Below are positions 9,341 through 18,400 of a stretch of 64,000 bases of DNA, piece after piece; the stretch's first letter is position 1, and every line of letters starts with the position of its first letter. The stretch is taken from positions 372,001 to 436,000 of the forward strand of contig NZ_BKDJ01000001.1 of the NCBI RefSeq assembly GCF_008580665.1, read 5' to 3'. The notes under the pieces were generated by a model, which searched no databases, had not been told where the DNA came from, and was given only the letters and a program-made list of their open reading frames with translations. A program made the position numbers and the translations under genes. Origin of the DNA: Zafaria cholistanensis. Its GTDB lineage: Bacteria > Actinomycetota > Actinomycetes > Actinomycetales > Micrococcaceae.

Positions 9341-9613
9341 ATGCCCTACGGAAACACCAACGGTATTGTCAGCGAAATCCCGGTCGAAAACATCACCCCC
9401 GGTATGGTCGGCACCTGGAATGACGGCGAAACCAGCGTCATCTACGACGTCACGACGACGTCCGAGCCCGCCCAGGACTATCTGGTCAGCTACCGATCCC
9501 TGGCCCCGCGCCCGGACGGCAACCACAACACGGACACCCTCGAGGTGCCGGTGACCGCCTCCCTGCCCATCATCGTCTCCTCCATCGCCGATCCGGTTCC
9601 CCTCGAACCCTGA
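9341..9613 (+). CDS. Small protein of unknown function (90 residues)
   Basis: I do not recognise a family. The 90-residue product starts MPYGNTNGIVSEIPV, has no signal peptide or membrane segment, and is rich in Thr, Val, Pro and Asp with alternating hydrophobic/polar stretches (TSVIYDVTTTSEP, TDTLEVPVTASLPIIVS) suggesting beta structure. The start is well supported: GAAAGGA sits eight bases before the ATG. A strong terminator follows 53 bases after the stop, so it is probably its own short transcript or the last gene after the response regulator. Codon use matches neighbouring real genes. Confidence 0.7.
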   Translation: MPYGNTNGIVSEIPVENITPGMVGTWNDGETSVIYDVTTTSEPAQDYLVSYRSLAPRPDGNHNTDTLEVPVTASLPIIVSSIADPVPLEP

Positions 9614-9665
9614 TCCCCGGCGCCCCGGGCCACGGGGGCTGGGGAAACCCCGGGCCCGGACGCGC

Positions 9666-9708
9666 GGAAGCGGCGGCACCCAAGGACGGGTGCCGCCGCT
9701 TCCCTTTT
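9666..9708 (+). terminator. Rho-independent terminator after the 90-residue gene
   Basis: Arms 9666-9681 and 9688-9703 are a perfect 16-base inverted repeat around the loop AAGGAC, followed by CTTTT. The T run is on the plus strand, so it serves the upstream plus-strand genes. Confidence 0.88.
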
Positions 9709-9825
9709 CCGCCGATGGCCCGTTCCCGCCGGCGGCCAGCACACCGGACCTCCCGGGCTTCGCTCCGGGGCGTCATGCCCCAAAGGCGCAGGTCCCGGAG
9801 ACGCAGGTTCCGTTCGCGCCCGGTG

Positions 9826-10272
9826 CTAGGGCAGGGCCGCGGAGATCTTGCGCGTCAGTTCCTGGAGCTGTGCCAGTTCCCCGCTGTCCAGCGCCGGGGC
9901 AAGCAGCTCATGGATATGGCGTACGTGCTCGCGCCCGATCCTGCGCTGCAGTTCCCGTCCGGCGTCGGTGAGCGAGACCAGCACCGCGCGCTGGTCGCTC
10001 GGGTCGGGGCGGCGCTCCACCAGGCCCTTGGCCTCCAGGCGCTCGGCCATCCGGCTCAGGCTCGGCTGGCTGATGAGCAGGTGTTCGTTGAGGTCGGTGA
10101 GCCGGCTGCTGCCGGAGGGGCAGCGGCCCAGGTTGAACAGCACGTCGTATTCGCGCATGTTCAGTTCCTTGAACTCGGCCAGCTTCTGGAGCCGTCGCAT
10201 CATGCCCACCTGGCAGCGGAAGAGCGCCTCCCACGCCTCGGCGGCCTCGCGCACGGTGGGGGAGTCAGCCAC
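9826..10272 (-). CDS. MarR-family transcriptional regulator
   Basis: A 148-residue winged-helix regulator. The MarR core is clear: a dimerisation helix, REYDVLFNLGRCPSGSSRLTDLNEHLLISQPSLSRMAERLEAKGLVERRP spanning helix-turn-helix and wing, then DQRAVLVSLTDAGRE. I take the GTG at 10272, which overlaps the stop of the preceding monooxygenase by eight bases, over a longer in-frame start inside that gene. The two genes are one transcript, and a 12-base palindrome in front of the monooxygenase is a likely autoregulatory operator. MarR proteins commonly respond to phenolics or oxidants; the ligand here is unknown. Confidence 0.88.
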   Translation of the reverse strand: MADSPTVREAAEAWEALFRCQVGMMRRLQKLAEFKELNMREYDVLFNLGRCPSGSSRLTDLNEHLLISQPSLSRMAERLEAKGLVERRPDPSDQRAVLVSLTDAGRELQRRIGREHVRHIHELLAPALDSGELAQLQELTRKISAALP

Positions 10273-11365
10273 GTGCGGACTCCGCGGCCTTGGCCCCCCG
10301 CGCGGCGACGCGGTTTGCGTGCGTGGGCCCCTCGGGGACGTCGGCCGGCTTGCGCTTGGCGAACTCGGCCCGAAGCTCCGGCAGGACGTACTCGCCGAAG
10401 AGGTCAAGCTGGTTCAGGACCGTCTTCAGCGGAAGCCCCGCGTGGTCGATCAGGAACAGCTGGCGCTGGTAGTCGCCAAAGAACTCCTGGAAGGAGAGGG
10501 TCTTCTCCAGCACCTCCTGCGGGGATCCGACGCTCAGCGGGGTCTGCGCGGTGAAGTCCTCCAGCGAGGGCCCGTGCCCGTAGACGGGGGCGTTGTCGAA
10601 GTACGGACGGAACTCCCTGACGGCGTCCTGGGAATTCCTGGCCATGTAGAACTGCCCGCCCAGGCCAACAATCGCCTGGTCGGCGCGGCCGTGGCCGTAG
10701 TGCTCATAGCGCTCGCGGTAGAGCCCGATCAGCTGCTGGTAGTGCTCCTTGGGCCAGAAGATGTTGTTCGCGAAGAACCCGTCGCCGTAGTACGCGGCGA
10801 TCTCGGCGACCTGCGGGGTGCGGATGGAGCCGTGCCACACGAACGGGGCGACGCCGTCCAGCGGCCGGGGGGTGGAGGTGAAGTTCTGCAGCGGGGTCCG
10901 GTGCTTGCCGGACCAGGACACCACGTCCTCGTCCCACAGCCGGCGCAGCAGGTGGTAGTTCTCCACGGTCAGCTCCACCGAGTCCTGCAGGTTCTTTCCG
11001 AACCACGGGTACACCGGGGCGGTGTTGCCGCGCCCGAGGACCAGGTCCACGCGTCCGCCGGAGAGGTGCTGCAGCATCGCGAAGTCCTCGGCGATCTTCA
11101 CCGGGTCGTTGGTGGTGATCAGGGTGGTGGCCGTGGAGAGGATGATCCGCTCGGTCTGCGCCGCGATGTAGGCCAGCGTGGTGGTGGGGGAGGAGGAGAA
11201 GAACGGACGGTTGTGGTGCTCGCCGATGGCGTACACGTCCATCCCGATCTCCTCGGCCTTCCTGGCAATCTCCACCGAGGCGCGGATGCGCTCCTGTTCG
11301 GACGGGGTCTTGCCGGTGGTCGGGTCGGTGGTGATGTCGCTGACGCTGAATACGCCGATCTGCAT
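10265..11365 (-). CDS. LLM-class flavin-dependent monooxygenase (luciferase-like)
   Basis: A 366-residue luciferase-like monooxygenase, an FMNH2- or F420-using TIM-barrel enzyme. Family features: MQIGVFSVSDIT at the start, YAIGEHHNRPF, TERIILSTATTLITTNDPVKIAEDFAMLQHLSGGRVDLVLGRGNT and FVWHGS. This subgroup (often with PVYPWFGK) is found in actinobacteria next to MarR regulators, but the substrate is unknown. The ATG at 11365 has AAGGAG at good spacing and sits 46 bases from the 12-base palindrome; a longer in-frame extension would read through that palindrome and was rejected. Confidence 0.87.
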   Translation of the reverse strand: MQIGVFSVSDITTDPTTGKTPSEQERIRASVEIARKAEEIGMDVYAIGEHHNRPFFSSSPTTTLAYIAAQTERIILSTATTLITTNDPVKIAEDFAMLQHLSGGRVDLVLGRGNTAPVYPWFGKNLQDSVELTVENYHLLRRLWDEDVVSWSGKHRTPLQNFTSTPRPLDGVAPFVWHGSIRTPQVAEIAAYYGDGFFANNIFWPKEHYQQLIGLYRERYEHYGHGRADQAIVGLGGQFYMARNSQDAVREFRPYFDNAPVYGHGPSLEDFTAQTPLSVGSPQEVLEKTLSFQEFFGDYQRQLFLIDHAGLPLKTVLNQLDLFGEYVLPELRAEFAKRKPADVPEGPTHANRVAARGAKAAESARG

Positions 11366-11410
11366 GGGGTGCTCCTTCGCTTGGCCTGCATCCATGATGC
11401 CAGAAAATCT

Positions 11411-11422
11411 ATGCAATTGCAT
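11411..11422. promoter_or_regulatory. Candidate MarR operator (12-base palindrome)
   Basis: ATGCAATTGCAT is a perfect palindrome in a short AT-rich island within otherwise very GC-rich DNA, 46 bases upstream of the monooxygenase start and close to plausible -10 sequences on the minus strand. MarR proteins usually bind palindromes of this length overlapping their own promoter. Assignment is by position. Confidence 0.55.
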
Positions 11423-11620
11423 GTAATAACCGGCGTGGGGGCCTGTCCATTCCGCCCCGGCGGGGTGAGGTGCGTCTCGCCGAAGTCCCTGGAGCACGCC
11501 GGGCCGCCCCTGCGAAGCCCGCCGGCGCGGCCCGGCGCCCGGCAGGCTGCAGGGAAGGCCCGGGTGGGGGATGTCGGTGGGGGATGGAAGTGGGGTGCGG
11601 AGCGCGGGAAAGGGAAACTC

Positions 11621-14600
11621 CTAGACGCCGGCTCCCACGGGATTCCCCTCGAGGTCCGGGTCCCCTTCCCGCGGGGAGGCCGCCGACGCTCCCTGCGGGC
11701 CCCGGGGGCGGCCGCGGCGCAGGGCCGCGCGCTCCTTGGCCCCCTCCACAAGGCGGTACAGCACCGGCACCAGCACCAGGGTCAGCAGCGTGGAGGAGGC
11801 CAGGCCGCCGACCACCACGATGGCGAGCGGCTGGGAGATGAACCCTCCGCTGCCGGTCAGGCCCAGGGCCATCGGGGCCAGCGCGAACACTGTGGCCAGC
11901 GCCGTCATCAGGATCGGGCGCAGGCGCTGGCGGGCGCCGTGGAAGATCGCCTCCTCCAGCGGCATCGCCGGCTCGGTGCCGCGCGGGAGCCGGTACTGGT
12001 TGATCAGGTCAATCAGCACGATCGCATTGGTCACCACGATGCCGACCAGCATCAGCATGCCGATCAGCGCGGGCAGGCCCAGCGGGACGCCGGTGAGCAG
12101 CAGCAGGCCCACCGCGCCGGTGGCGGCGAACGGGATCGAGACCAGCAGCACCAGCGGCTGCACCAGGGACTTGAAGGTCGCCACCATGATCACGTAGACA
12201 ATTGCGACGGCGGCCAGCAGGGCCAGGTACAGCTGCCTGAAGGAGTCGGCCTGTTCGCTCGCCGCCCCGCCGATGCTCGCCGTGGCGCCCGCGGGCAGGG
12301 CCAGCCCCTCGAGGCGCTTGCCGACCTCCGCCGAGACGGCGCCCAGGGAGTTTTCGCCCGGGCTGACCGAAACGGTGGCGATGCGCTCGCCGTTGGAGCT
12401 GGAGATGGAGGCCTGCGCCTCCACGGTACGGACGGTGGCAACGTCGCCGAGGCGCACCGGGCCGGCCGGGGCGGCCAGTTCCAGGGCGCGCAGCCTGGCC
12501 GGGGAGGTGAGCGTGCGGCCCTTACCGATATACACGGAGTAGTCGGTGTAGCCGATGCGCACGGATCCGGAACTGGCGGGCTGGATGGCGGCGGCGGCGA
12601 GCAGCGCCACCTGGGACTGGGTCAGCCCGCGGTCCGCGGCAGCCTGCGCGTCGACCTCCACCTCCAGGCGCGGTGCGGTGCCGCTCAGGTCGCTCTCCGG
12701 GGCCCGGGCGTCCGGGATATCCCGCAGGGCCGCCACCACGGCGTCGTTGGCTTCCGCCAGGGCCTCCGGCGTCGGCGCCTTGACCTGCACATCGACGGTG
12801 CTGGAGGCACCCATGGGCCCCCCGCGCCCCCCGCCCACGGATACCTCGCCCCGCGGGGCGGCCTCCGCCAGCGCGGCCCGGGCGGCCTCCTGCACGGCCA
12901 CCTGGTCCGTGCCGGAGGCGGTGACCACGGTGTAGGAGGCCGTATCGGCCGCCCCGGGCCGGCCGAAGCTCCCGCCACCGATGGAGACCTGCACGGCCTC
13001 GACGCCGTCCACGCCGCGCAGCGCCTCCTCGACCGGCCGGGCGGCCCGGGAGGTGGCGGCCAGGGAGGTCGAGGCCGGCATCGCCTGGGTGACGGTGAAG
13101 AAATTCTGCCCGCTGGAGCCGAGCAGGTTGGTCTGCAGCAGCGGCACCATCGCCACGGTGCCGGCGAGCACCAGCACCGAGGCCAGCAGGGTGGCAACCG
13201 GGCGGCGCTGCGTTGCGCGCAGGACCGGCGCGTAACCGCGCTGGAGCCAGGACCGCAGCTCCCTGGCCTGGGCCCGCTCCCGGTCCACGGGTCCGGCGCT
13301 CCGCCGGCGCCCGAGGAACCAGTAGGCCAGCACCGGCACAATGGTCAGCGAGACCAGCAGCGAGGCCAGCAGCGCGATCGTCACGGTGAGCGCGAAGGGG
13401 CGGAACAGCTCGCCGGCCACGCCGCCGACGAACGCGACCGGGGCGAACACCGCGACCGTGGTGAGCGTCGCGGCGGTGACTGCGGCGGCCACCTCGCGGA
13501 CCGCGGCGATGATGGCCCCGAGCCGGTCCCCGCCGTATTCAAGGTGGCGCTTGATGTTTTCGATGACCACGATCGAATCGTCCACGACGCGGCCAATCGA
13601 GATCGTCAGCGCCCCAAGGGTGAGCATGTTCAGGGAGAATCCGGCCGCGCTGATGCCGATGAAGGTGGCCAGCAGGGACAGCGGGATGGAGACCGCGGTG
13701 ACCAGCGTGGAGCGCACGCTGGTCAGGAAGACCAGGATGACCGCCACGGCGAAGCCCAGCCCCAGCAGGCCCTCCACGGTGAGGTCGTGGATGGACCGCT
13801 CGATGAACGGGGCCTGGTCGAAGACGACGGTGATCTCCGCCTCCGGGCCGAGCTCGGACTCCAGGTGCGGGATCAGCGCGTTGACCGCGTGGGAGATGGC
13901 GACGGTGTCCCCGTCGGGCGTCTTGGTGATGGAGACCGCCAGCGTCTGGGCGCCGTTGGTCCGCGTGATGCTGGTGGCGGGGTTGTCCACCAGTTCGACG
14001 TCCGCCACGTCGCCGAGCAGCACGACGCCGGAGGGGCCGGCCAGCGAGACCGCGCGCAGCGCCTCGAGCGAGCCGGGCCCGCCACCGGCCTGCGCGGCCA
14101 GGGCCAGGGACCCTTCCCGCACGGTGCCCAGCGGGACGAGCAGCCCGGCCTCCTCGACGGCCCTTTCGAGGCTGTCCCGGGTGAGCCCGTTGGCGGCCAG
14201 TTCGTCCGGGTCCGGGGTGATGGAGATACGCTGGCCCGCCGCCCCGCTGACGTCGACCCCGCGCACGCCCTCGACCTTGGAGAGGGCGGGCACGGTCAGC
14301 CGTTCGACGTCGGCGGAGAGTTCGTTCAGGTCCTGCCGGCCGGCGACGGCCAGGTAGACGACCGGGAAGTCGGAGATGGACCCGGCGAAGGAGGAGGTGG
14401 AAGCGTCCTCGGGCAGCGTCCCGGAGGCGTTGGAGATGGCCCGCTCCACCTGGTTGCGCGCGCGGTCCAGGTTGGTGCCGTAGGCGAAGCTCAGCGAGAT
14501 CCGCGAGACGGAGTCGGAGGAGACCGCCGACGAGGATTCCAGGTCCTCCACGGCAAGGAGCGCCGATTCCAGCGGCTGGCCCACCTGTTTGTCCATCACC

Positions 14601-14773
14601 TCGGCGGAAGCCCCCTGCAGCGTCGAGACGACGGTGACCTGCGGGAATTCCAGCGAGGGAACGAGTTCCTGTTTCAGCGAACCCGTCGTGAGCACCCCGA
14701 ACACCGCCGTGAGGACGGTGATCAGGGCGATCAGGGCGCGGTTGCCCAGGGACAGGGAAGCCAGCCGGTGCAC
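11621..14773 (-). CDS. RND-family efflux transporter (HAE1/AcrB-like)
   Basis: A 1050-residue RND permease with 12 transmembrane segments and two large extracytoplasmic loops, driven by protons. Hallmarks are the N-terminal segment followed by LVPSLEFPQVTVVSTLQGASAEVM, the proton-relay pair DD in SIGRVVDDSIVVIEN of TM4, and GIVVTNAIVLIDLINQ in the second half. The GTG start has AAGGAG eight bases upstream, and it begins 23 bases after mqo, so read-through from mqo is likely. No membrane-fusion or outer-membrane partner is adjacent, as is usual for Gram-positive SwrC-like exporters. Substrate unknown; drugs, lipids or biosurfactants are possible. Confidence 0.9.
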   Translation of the reverse strand: MHRLASLSLGNRALIALITVLTAVFGVLTTGSLKQELVPSLEFPQVTVVSTLQGASAEVMDKQVGQPLESALLAVEDLESSSAVSSDSVSRISLSFAYGTNLDRARNQVERAISNASGTLPEDASTSSFAGSISDFPVVYLAVAGRQDLNELSADVERLTVPALSKVEGVRGVDVSGAAGQRISITPDPDELAANGLTRDSLERAVEEAGLLVPLGTVREGSLALAAQAGGGPGSLEALRAVSLAGPSGVVLLGDVADVELVDNPATSITRTNGAQTLAVSITKTPDGDTVAISHAVNALIPHLESELGPEAEITVVFDQAPFIERSIHDLTVEGLLGLGFAVAVILVFLTSVRSTLVTAVSIPLSLLATFIGISAAGFSLNMLTLGALTISIGRVVDDSIVVIENIKRHLEYGGDRLGAIIAAVREVAAAVTAATLTTVAVFAPVAFVGGVAGELFRPFALTVTIALLASLLVSLTIVPVLAYWFLGRRRSAGPVDRERAQARELRSWLQRGYAPVLRATQRRPVATLLASVLVLAGTVAMVPLLQTNLLGSSGQNFFTVTQAMPASTSLAATSRAARPVEEALRGVDGVEAVQVSIGGGSFGRPGAADTASYTVVTASGTDQVAVQEAARAALAEAAPRGEVSVGGGRGGPMGASSTVDVQVKAPTPEALAEANDAVVAALRDIPDARAPESDLSGTAPRLEVEVDAQAAADRGLTQSQVALLAAAAIQPASSGSVRIGYTDYSVYIGKGRTLTSPARLRALELAAPAGPVRLGDVATVRTVEAQASISSSNGERIATVSVSPGENSLGAVSAEVGKRLEGLALPAGATASIGGAASEQADSFRQLYLALLAAVAIVYVIMVATFKSLVQPLVLLVSIPFAATGAVGLLLLTGVPLGLPALIGMLMLVGIVVTNAIVLIDLINQYRLPRGTEPAMPLEEAIFHGARQRLRPILMTALATVFALAPMALGLTGSGGFISQPLAIVVVGGLASSTLLTLVLVPVLYRLVEGAKERAALRRGRPRGPQGASAASPREGDPDLEGNPVGAGV

Positions 14774-14796
14774 GGCACTCCTTGCGTTGTGGGCTG

Positions 14797-16275
14797 CTAG
14801 GCCAGCTCCAGGACCTTGTCCGTGGCGGCGGTGACCTCGGCCAGCAGCAGCGGGTTCTCGTTCAGCTTGGCGCCGTAGCTGGGGATGATCTCCTTGAGCT
14901 TGGACTCCCAGCCGGAGAACTGCTGCGGGAAGCAGCGGTTCAGGAGCTCGATCATGATCGGCGCCGCAGTGGACGCGCCCGGGGAGGCCCCGAGCAGGCC
15001 GGAGAGGGTACCGTCGGCGCTGGTGATGACCTCGGTGCCGAACTGCAGCACGCCGCCCTTCCGCGCGTCCTTCTTGATGACCTGGACGCGCTGGCCGGCG
15101 GTGATCAGCTCCCAGTCGGAGCCCTCGCCGGCGGGGTAGTACTCGCGCAGCGCCTCGTCCTTCTTGGCACGGGACTTGAGCACCTCGGTGACCAGGTACT
15201 TGACCAGGCTCGTGTTGTCCTTAGCGACGGCCAGCATCGGCACGAGGTTGTGCGGGCGGACCGAGGCAACCAGGTCAAGGTAGGAGCCGGTCTTGAGGAA
15301 CTTGGGCGAGAAACCGCCGTACGGGCCGAACATGAGCGAGCGCTTGCCGTCGACGAAGCGGGTGTCCAGGTGCGGGACGGACATCGGCGGGGCGCCCACG
15401 GACGCCTGGCCGTAGACCTTGGCGTGGTGGCGGGAGATGATCTCCTCGTTGGTGCAGCGCAGGAACTGCCCGGAGACCGGGAACCCGCCGAAGCCCTTGG
15501 CCTCGGCGATGCCGGAGGCCTGCAACAGGTGCAGGGCACCGCCGCCGGCGCCGACAAAGACGAACTTCGCGTTGACGGCGCGCTTGGCCCCGGTGGCGCG
15601 GTTCTTGACGGTGAGCTGCCATCCGTTGCCGGAGCGCTCCAGGCCCGTGACACGGTGGCCGAAGTTCAGCTCCGCCCCGGCCACGCCCAGGTAGCTGGTC
15701 AGCTGGCGGGTCAGGGAGCCGAAGTCGACGTCGGTGCCGGCCTCGACCCGGGAGGCGGCAACGCGCACGGAAGGATCGCGCCCTTCGGCGACCAGCGGAG
15801 CCCACTCGTTGATGGTGGACAGGTCCTCGGTGTGCTGCATCTTCTCGAACAGCGGCTGGGCGCTCAGGGACTCGTAGCGGGCCCTGAGGTACTGCGCGTG
15901 CGCATCGCCCATCACGAAGCTCATGTGCGCCAGCGGGTTGATGAAGGTCTTCGGGGGGCCGATCAGGCCCTGGGCAACCATGTGGGCGTAGAACTGGCGG
16001 GAAACCTGGAACTGCTCGTTGATGCCGATGGCCTTGGCCGGATCGACGCTGCCGTCCTTGCCGGCGGGGGCGTAGTTCAGTTCGCACAGGGCGGCATGTC
16101 CGGTGCCGGCGTTGTTCCAGGGGCCGGAGGACTCAAGGCCGGCCTGGTCGAGGTTCTCGAACAGGCCGATGCTCCACTCGGGCTCCAGCTGCTTGATGAA
16201 GGCGCCGAGCGTGGCGCTCATCACGCCACCCCCGATCAGCGCGACGTCGAAGTTCTGGGTGGGTTGCGAGGGCAC
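14797..16275 (-). CDS. mqo: Malate:quinone oxidoreductase
   Basis: Peripheral membrane FAD enzyme that oxidises malate to oxaloacetate and passes electrons to quinone, bypassing NAD-dependent malate dehydrogenase in the TCA cycle. 492 residues. An FAD-binding motif [13 protein letters not shown] lies at 12-24, followed by the family signatures [39 protein letters not shown] and [13 protein letters not shown]. The start is GTG at 16275 with GGAG about nine bases upstream. It is followed after 23 bases by the RND gene. Confidence 0.97.
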   Translation of the reverse strand: MPSQPTQNFDVALIGGGVMSATLGAFIKQLEPEWSIGLFENLDQAGLESSGPWNNAGTGHAALCELNYAPAGKDGSVDPAKAIGINEQFQVSRQFYAHMVAQGLIGPPKTFINPLAHMSFVMGDAHAQYLRARYESLSAQPLFEKMQHTEDLSTINEWAPLVAEGRDPSVRVAASRVEAGTDVDFGSLTRQLTSYLGVAGAELNFGHRVTGLERSGNGWQLTVKNRATGAKRAVNAKFVFVGAGGGALHLLQASGIAEAKGFGGFPVSGQFLRCTNEEIISRHHAKVYGQASVGAPPMSVPHLDTRFVDGKRSLMFGPYGGFSPKFLKTGSYLDLVASVRPHNLVPMLAVAKDNTSLVKYLVTEVLKSRAKKDEALREYYPAGEGSDWELITAGQRVQVIKKDARKGGVLQFGTEVITSADGTLSGLLGASPGASTAAPIMIELLNRCFPQQFSGWESKLKEIIPSYGAKLNENPLLLAEVTAATDKVLELA

Positions 16276-16384
16276 GGGAAATCTCCATCCGACGGGTCTG
16301 GTGGCTCAGAGCCAAGGGTATCGCCACGGCGGGACCCGCAAGAAATCAGCAAGCCGCGGAACGGTTCCCGGCCCGTGCCGCGCA

Positions 16385-16429
16385 GGCCCCCTCCGGCACG
16401 CACCCGAAGGGAGCGCGCCGGAGGGGGCC
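16385..16429 (-). terminator. Hairpin after the amidohydrolase gene
   Basis: Arms 16385-16397 and 16417-16429 are a perfect 13-base GC-rich inverted repeat around a 19-base loop, just past the amidohydrolase stop and before mqo, in the direction of transcription. There is no T run. Confidence 0.6.
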
Positions 16430-16452
16430 CGGTGCTGCCGGCGGGACCGGTA

Positions 16453-18141
16453 CTACTGCGCGGTGGCCTCGACGGGCGCGGCGTTGTAGACCTCGGTGCC
16501 GGCGAAGAAGGTCCGCTGCACCCTGGTCCGGTGGATCTCGTTCGCGGGGATGCTGAAGATGTCGCGGTCGAGCACGATGAAGTCGGCCGACAGGCCCGGC
16601 ACGAGGGAGCCCGTGACCCCGCCCAGCCCCATGGCCTGGGCGGGGTTGCGGGTGAACGCGAGCAGCGCCTGCTCCAGCTCCAGGCGCTGGCTGGGGTTCA
16701 GTGCCGTGGTCACCTCAGGATCCGGATTCTCCCGCGTGACCAGGGTTTCCAGTCCGATCCACGGGTCCGGGGTCGGCAGTGCGCAGGGCCAGTCGGAGCC
16801 GGCCGCCAGGAGCGCCCCCGCCTCGACAAGGTCCCTGGTCCTCCAGCTGGAGTCCACGGTTTCGGCCGGGATCTGCTGGGCGATGCTCTCCTGGATGACG
16901 CCGGGGTACCAGATGTACGGGGAGGCGTCGGGAACAACGTTGAGCTCGGCGAAACGGGGCACGTCCGCGTCGTCGAGGAATTCGACGTGGGCGATCTGGA
17001 AGATCGGTCCCGGGCCCCGCTCCTTCCGGACCTGTTCCACCGCATCCAGGACCAGTCGGGCGGAGGCGTCCCCGGTGGCGTGCAGTTTGGCGTTGAGGCC
17101 CCGGTCGTAACACATGCGCAGCGTCTCGACCAGGTCGTCATGGTTCCAGTACGGCTCCCCGCGGAATTCCGGGTCCTCGTGCCGGCCGTGGCAGACGTAG
17201 GGGCGCAGCATGGCCGTGGTGCGCGTCATCGGCACCCCGTCGAGCACCACCTTGATGAAGTCGGGGCGGACGTGCTCGCTGCGGTGCGCTTCTCCAATCC
17301 CAAGGAGCTCGTCACCCACGGTCCCGGTCTCCAGGAAGGGGCGGACGGGCATGGACCCCACCACCCATGCCGTGATCTCGCCGGCCGACTCCAGGTCCGC
17401 GAGGGCTTTCCAGCTGTACTCCATGGTGGCCGCGTCCTGGACGCTGGTGATCCCGTAGGAGTTCAGCGTGGAGAGCGCCGTGGCCAGGGACGTCCGGTGG
17501 CGCGCGGCCGGATCGGTGAGGGAGGCCGACAGCACGGCTTCGGCCTCGGCCGAGGCGATCTCGTGCAGCACCCCGGTCAGGGCTCCGCCGGCGGCGGCGT
17601 CGCGCACGTAGTGGCCGCCCTCGGGGTCCGGGCTGTCGGCCGTGATGCCCATCAGCTGCAGGGTGGTGGAGTTCACCCACCGGTTGTGCATGGAGTCGTC
17701 GCGCAGCAGCACCGGGCGGCCCCCGGAAGCCTCGTCCAAAGCGGCAAGGTCCTCCACGTTCCCGACCACATCCATCACCGTGCTGCCCACGATGCCGCCC
17801 ACGATCCACTCCTCCGGACCCAACTTTTGGGCCCAGTCCCGGACCTTGCCGAAAATGATTTCTTTCGTGTCCGTGGGCTGCAGCGGCAACTCCCAGGCCA
17901 GCATGGATCCGCCCAGCCCCAAGTGGGCATGCCCGTCACTCAAGCCCGGGAGGACCACCTGGCCGCCCAGGGATTCGACGTGCGTGGCCGGCCCGGCCAG
18001 GGCCTGGATGTCGGCACTGGCACCCACGGCGCTGATGCGTCCCCCCGCCACGGCGAAGGCCTCGGCCCAGGGGCGGTCGGGATTGGCGGTGAAGACCTTG
18101 GCATCCAGCACGATGAGGTCCGGAGCAGGAGTGGAAGACAT
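16453..18141 (-). CDS. Amidohydrolase, YtcJ-like (amidohydrolase family 3)
   Basis: A 562-residue metal-dependent hydrolase of the YtcJ/D-aminoacylase-like group. Metal ligands HAH at 71-73 follow VVLPGLSDG; later NAKLHATGDASARLVLDAVEQ supplies further His ligands and LLAAGSDWPC the catalytic Asp. No signal peptide is present, so it acts in the cytosol. The start ATG (18141) has an AAAGG site seven bases upstream; a longer in-frame extension reads into a GC-rich leader holding an inverted repeat. It is preceded by a TetR gene on the same strand. The substrate, perhaps an N-acyl or cyclic amide compound, cannot be told. Confidence 0.88.
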   Translation of the reverse strand: MSSTPAPDLIVLDAKVFTANPDRPWAEAFAVAGGRISAVGASADIQALAGPATHVESLGGQVVLPGLSDGHAHLGLGGSMLAWELPLQPTDTKEIIFGKVRDWAQKLGPEEWIVGGIVGSTVMDVVGNVEDLAALDEASGGRPVLLRDDSMHNRWVNSTTLQLMGITADSPDPEGGHYVRDAAAGGALTGVLHEIASAEAEAVLSASLTDPAARHRTSLATALSTLNSYGITSVQDAATMEYSWKALADLESAGEITAWVVGSMPVRPFLETGTVGDELLGIGEAHRSEHVRPDFIKVVLDGVPMTRTTAMLRPYVCHGRHEDPEFRGEPYWNHDDLVETLRMCYDRGLNAKLHATGDASARLVLDAVEQVRKERGPGPIFQIAHVEFLDDADVPRFAELNVVPDASPYIWYPGVIQESIAQQIPAETVDSSWRTRDLVEAGALLAAGSDWPCALPTPDPWIGLETLVTRENPDPEVTTALNPSQRLELEQALLAFTRNPAQAMGLGGVTGSLVPGLSADFIVLDRDIFSIPANEIHRTRVQRTFFAGTEVYNAAPVEATAQ

Positions 18142-18251
18142 GAGGCGCCTTTCGGTGAAAGCGGATGGGAAGGCCCGCCGAAGCCCGGGAGGGGATCCGG
18201 AAAACCGGGGCAATGTGGACTGCATCACACAGCATGTCCCGCGAACCAGTC

Positions 18252-18271
18252 TTCTGTACAGACGTACAGAA
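18252..18271. promoter_or_regulatory. Candidate TetR operator upstream of the amidohydrolase
   Basis: TTCTGTAC (18252-18259) and GTACAGAA (18264-18271) form an 8+8 inverted repeat with spacer AGAC, 110 bases before the amidohydrolase ATG in the 259-base gap after the tetR gene. Size and symmetry suit a TetR dimer; the neighbouring TetR is the natural candidate. The rest of the gap shows no gene. Confidence 0.6.
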
Positions 18272-18400
18272 AAGATTTCCCTGCGGTTACGGTTGCGTCT
18301 CCGATGGCGCGGGGGCGGGAAGGGCGGGACCGCGACCCCTCGCGGAGCCGCGGACCGGCCCGGTCCAGGGATGGTTTCTAGGGATGGTTCTGCGGAGCCT

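Noticed and set aside
9848-18381. Very long open frames on the plus strand (1650 and 1199 codons) opposite the RND, mqo and amidohydrolase genes
   Set aside because: They are antisense to recognisable genes with clear motifs, are rich in Gly/Arg/Ala/Pro with no domain, and are expected where third positions are almost all G or C.
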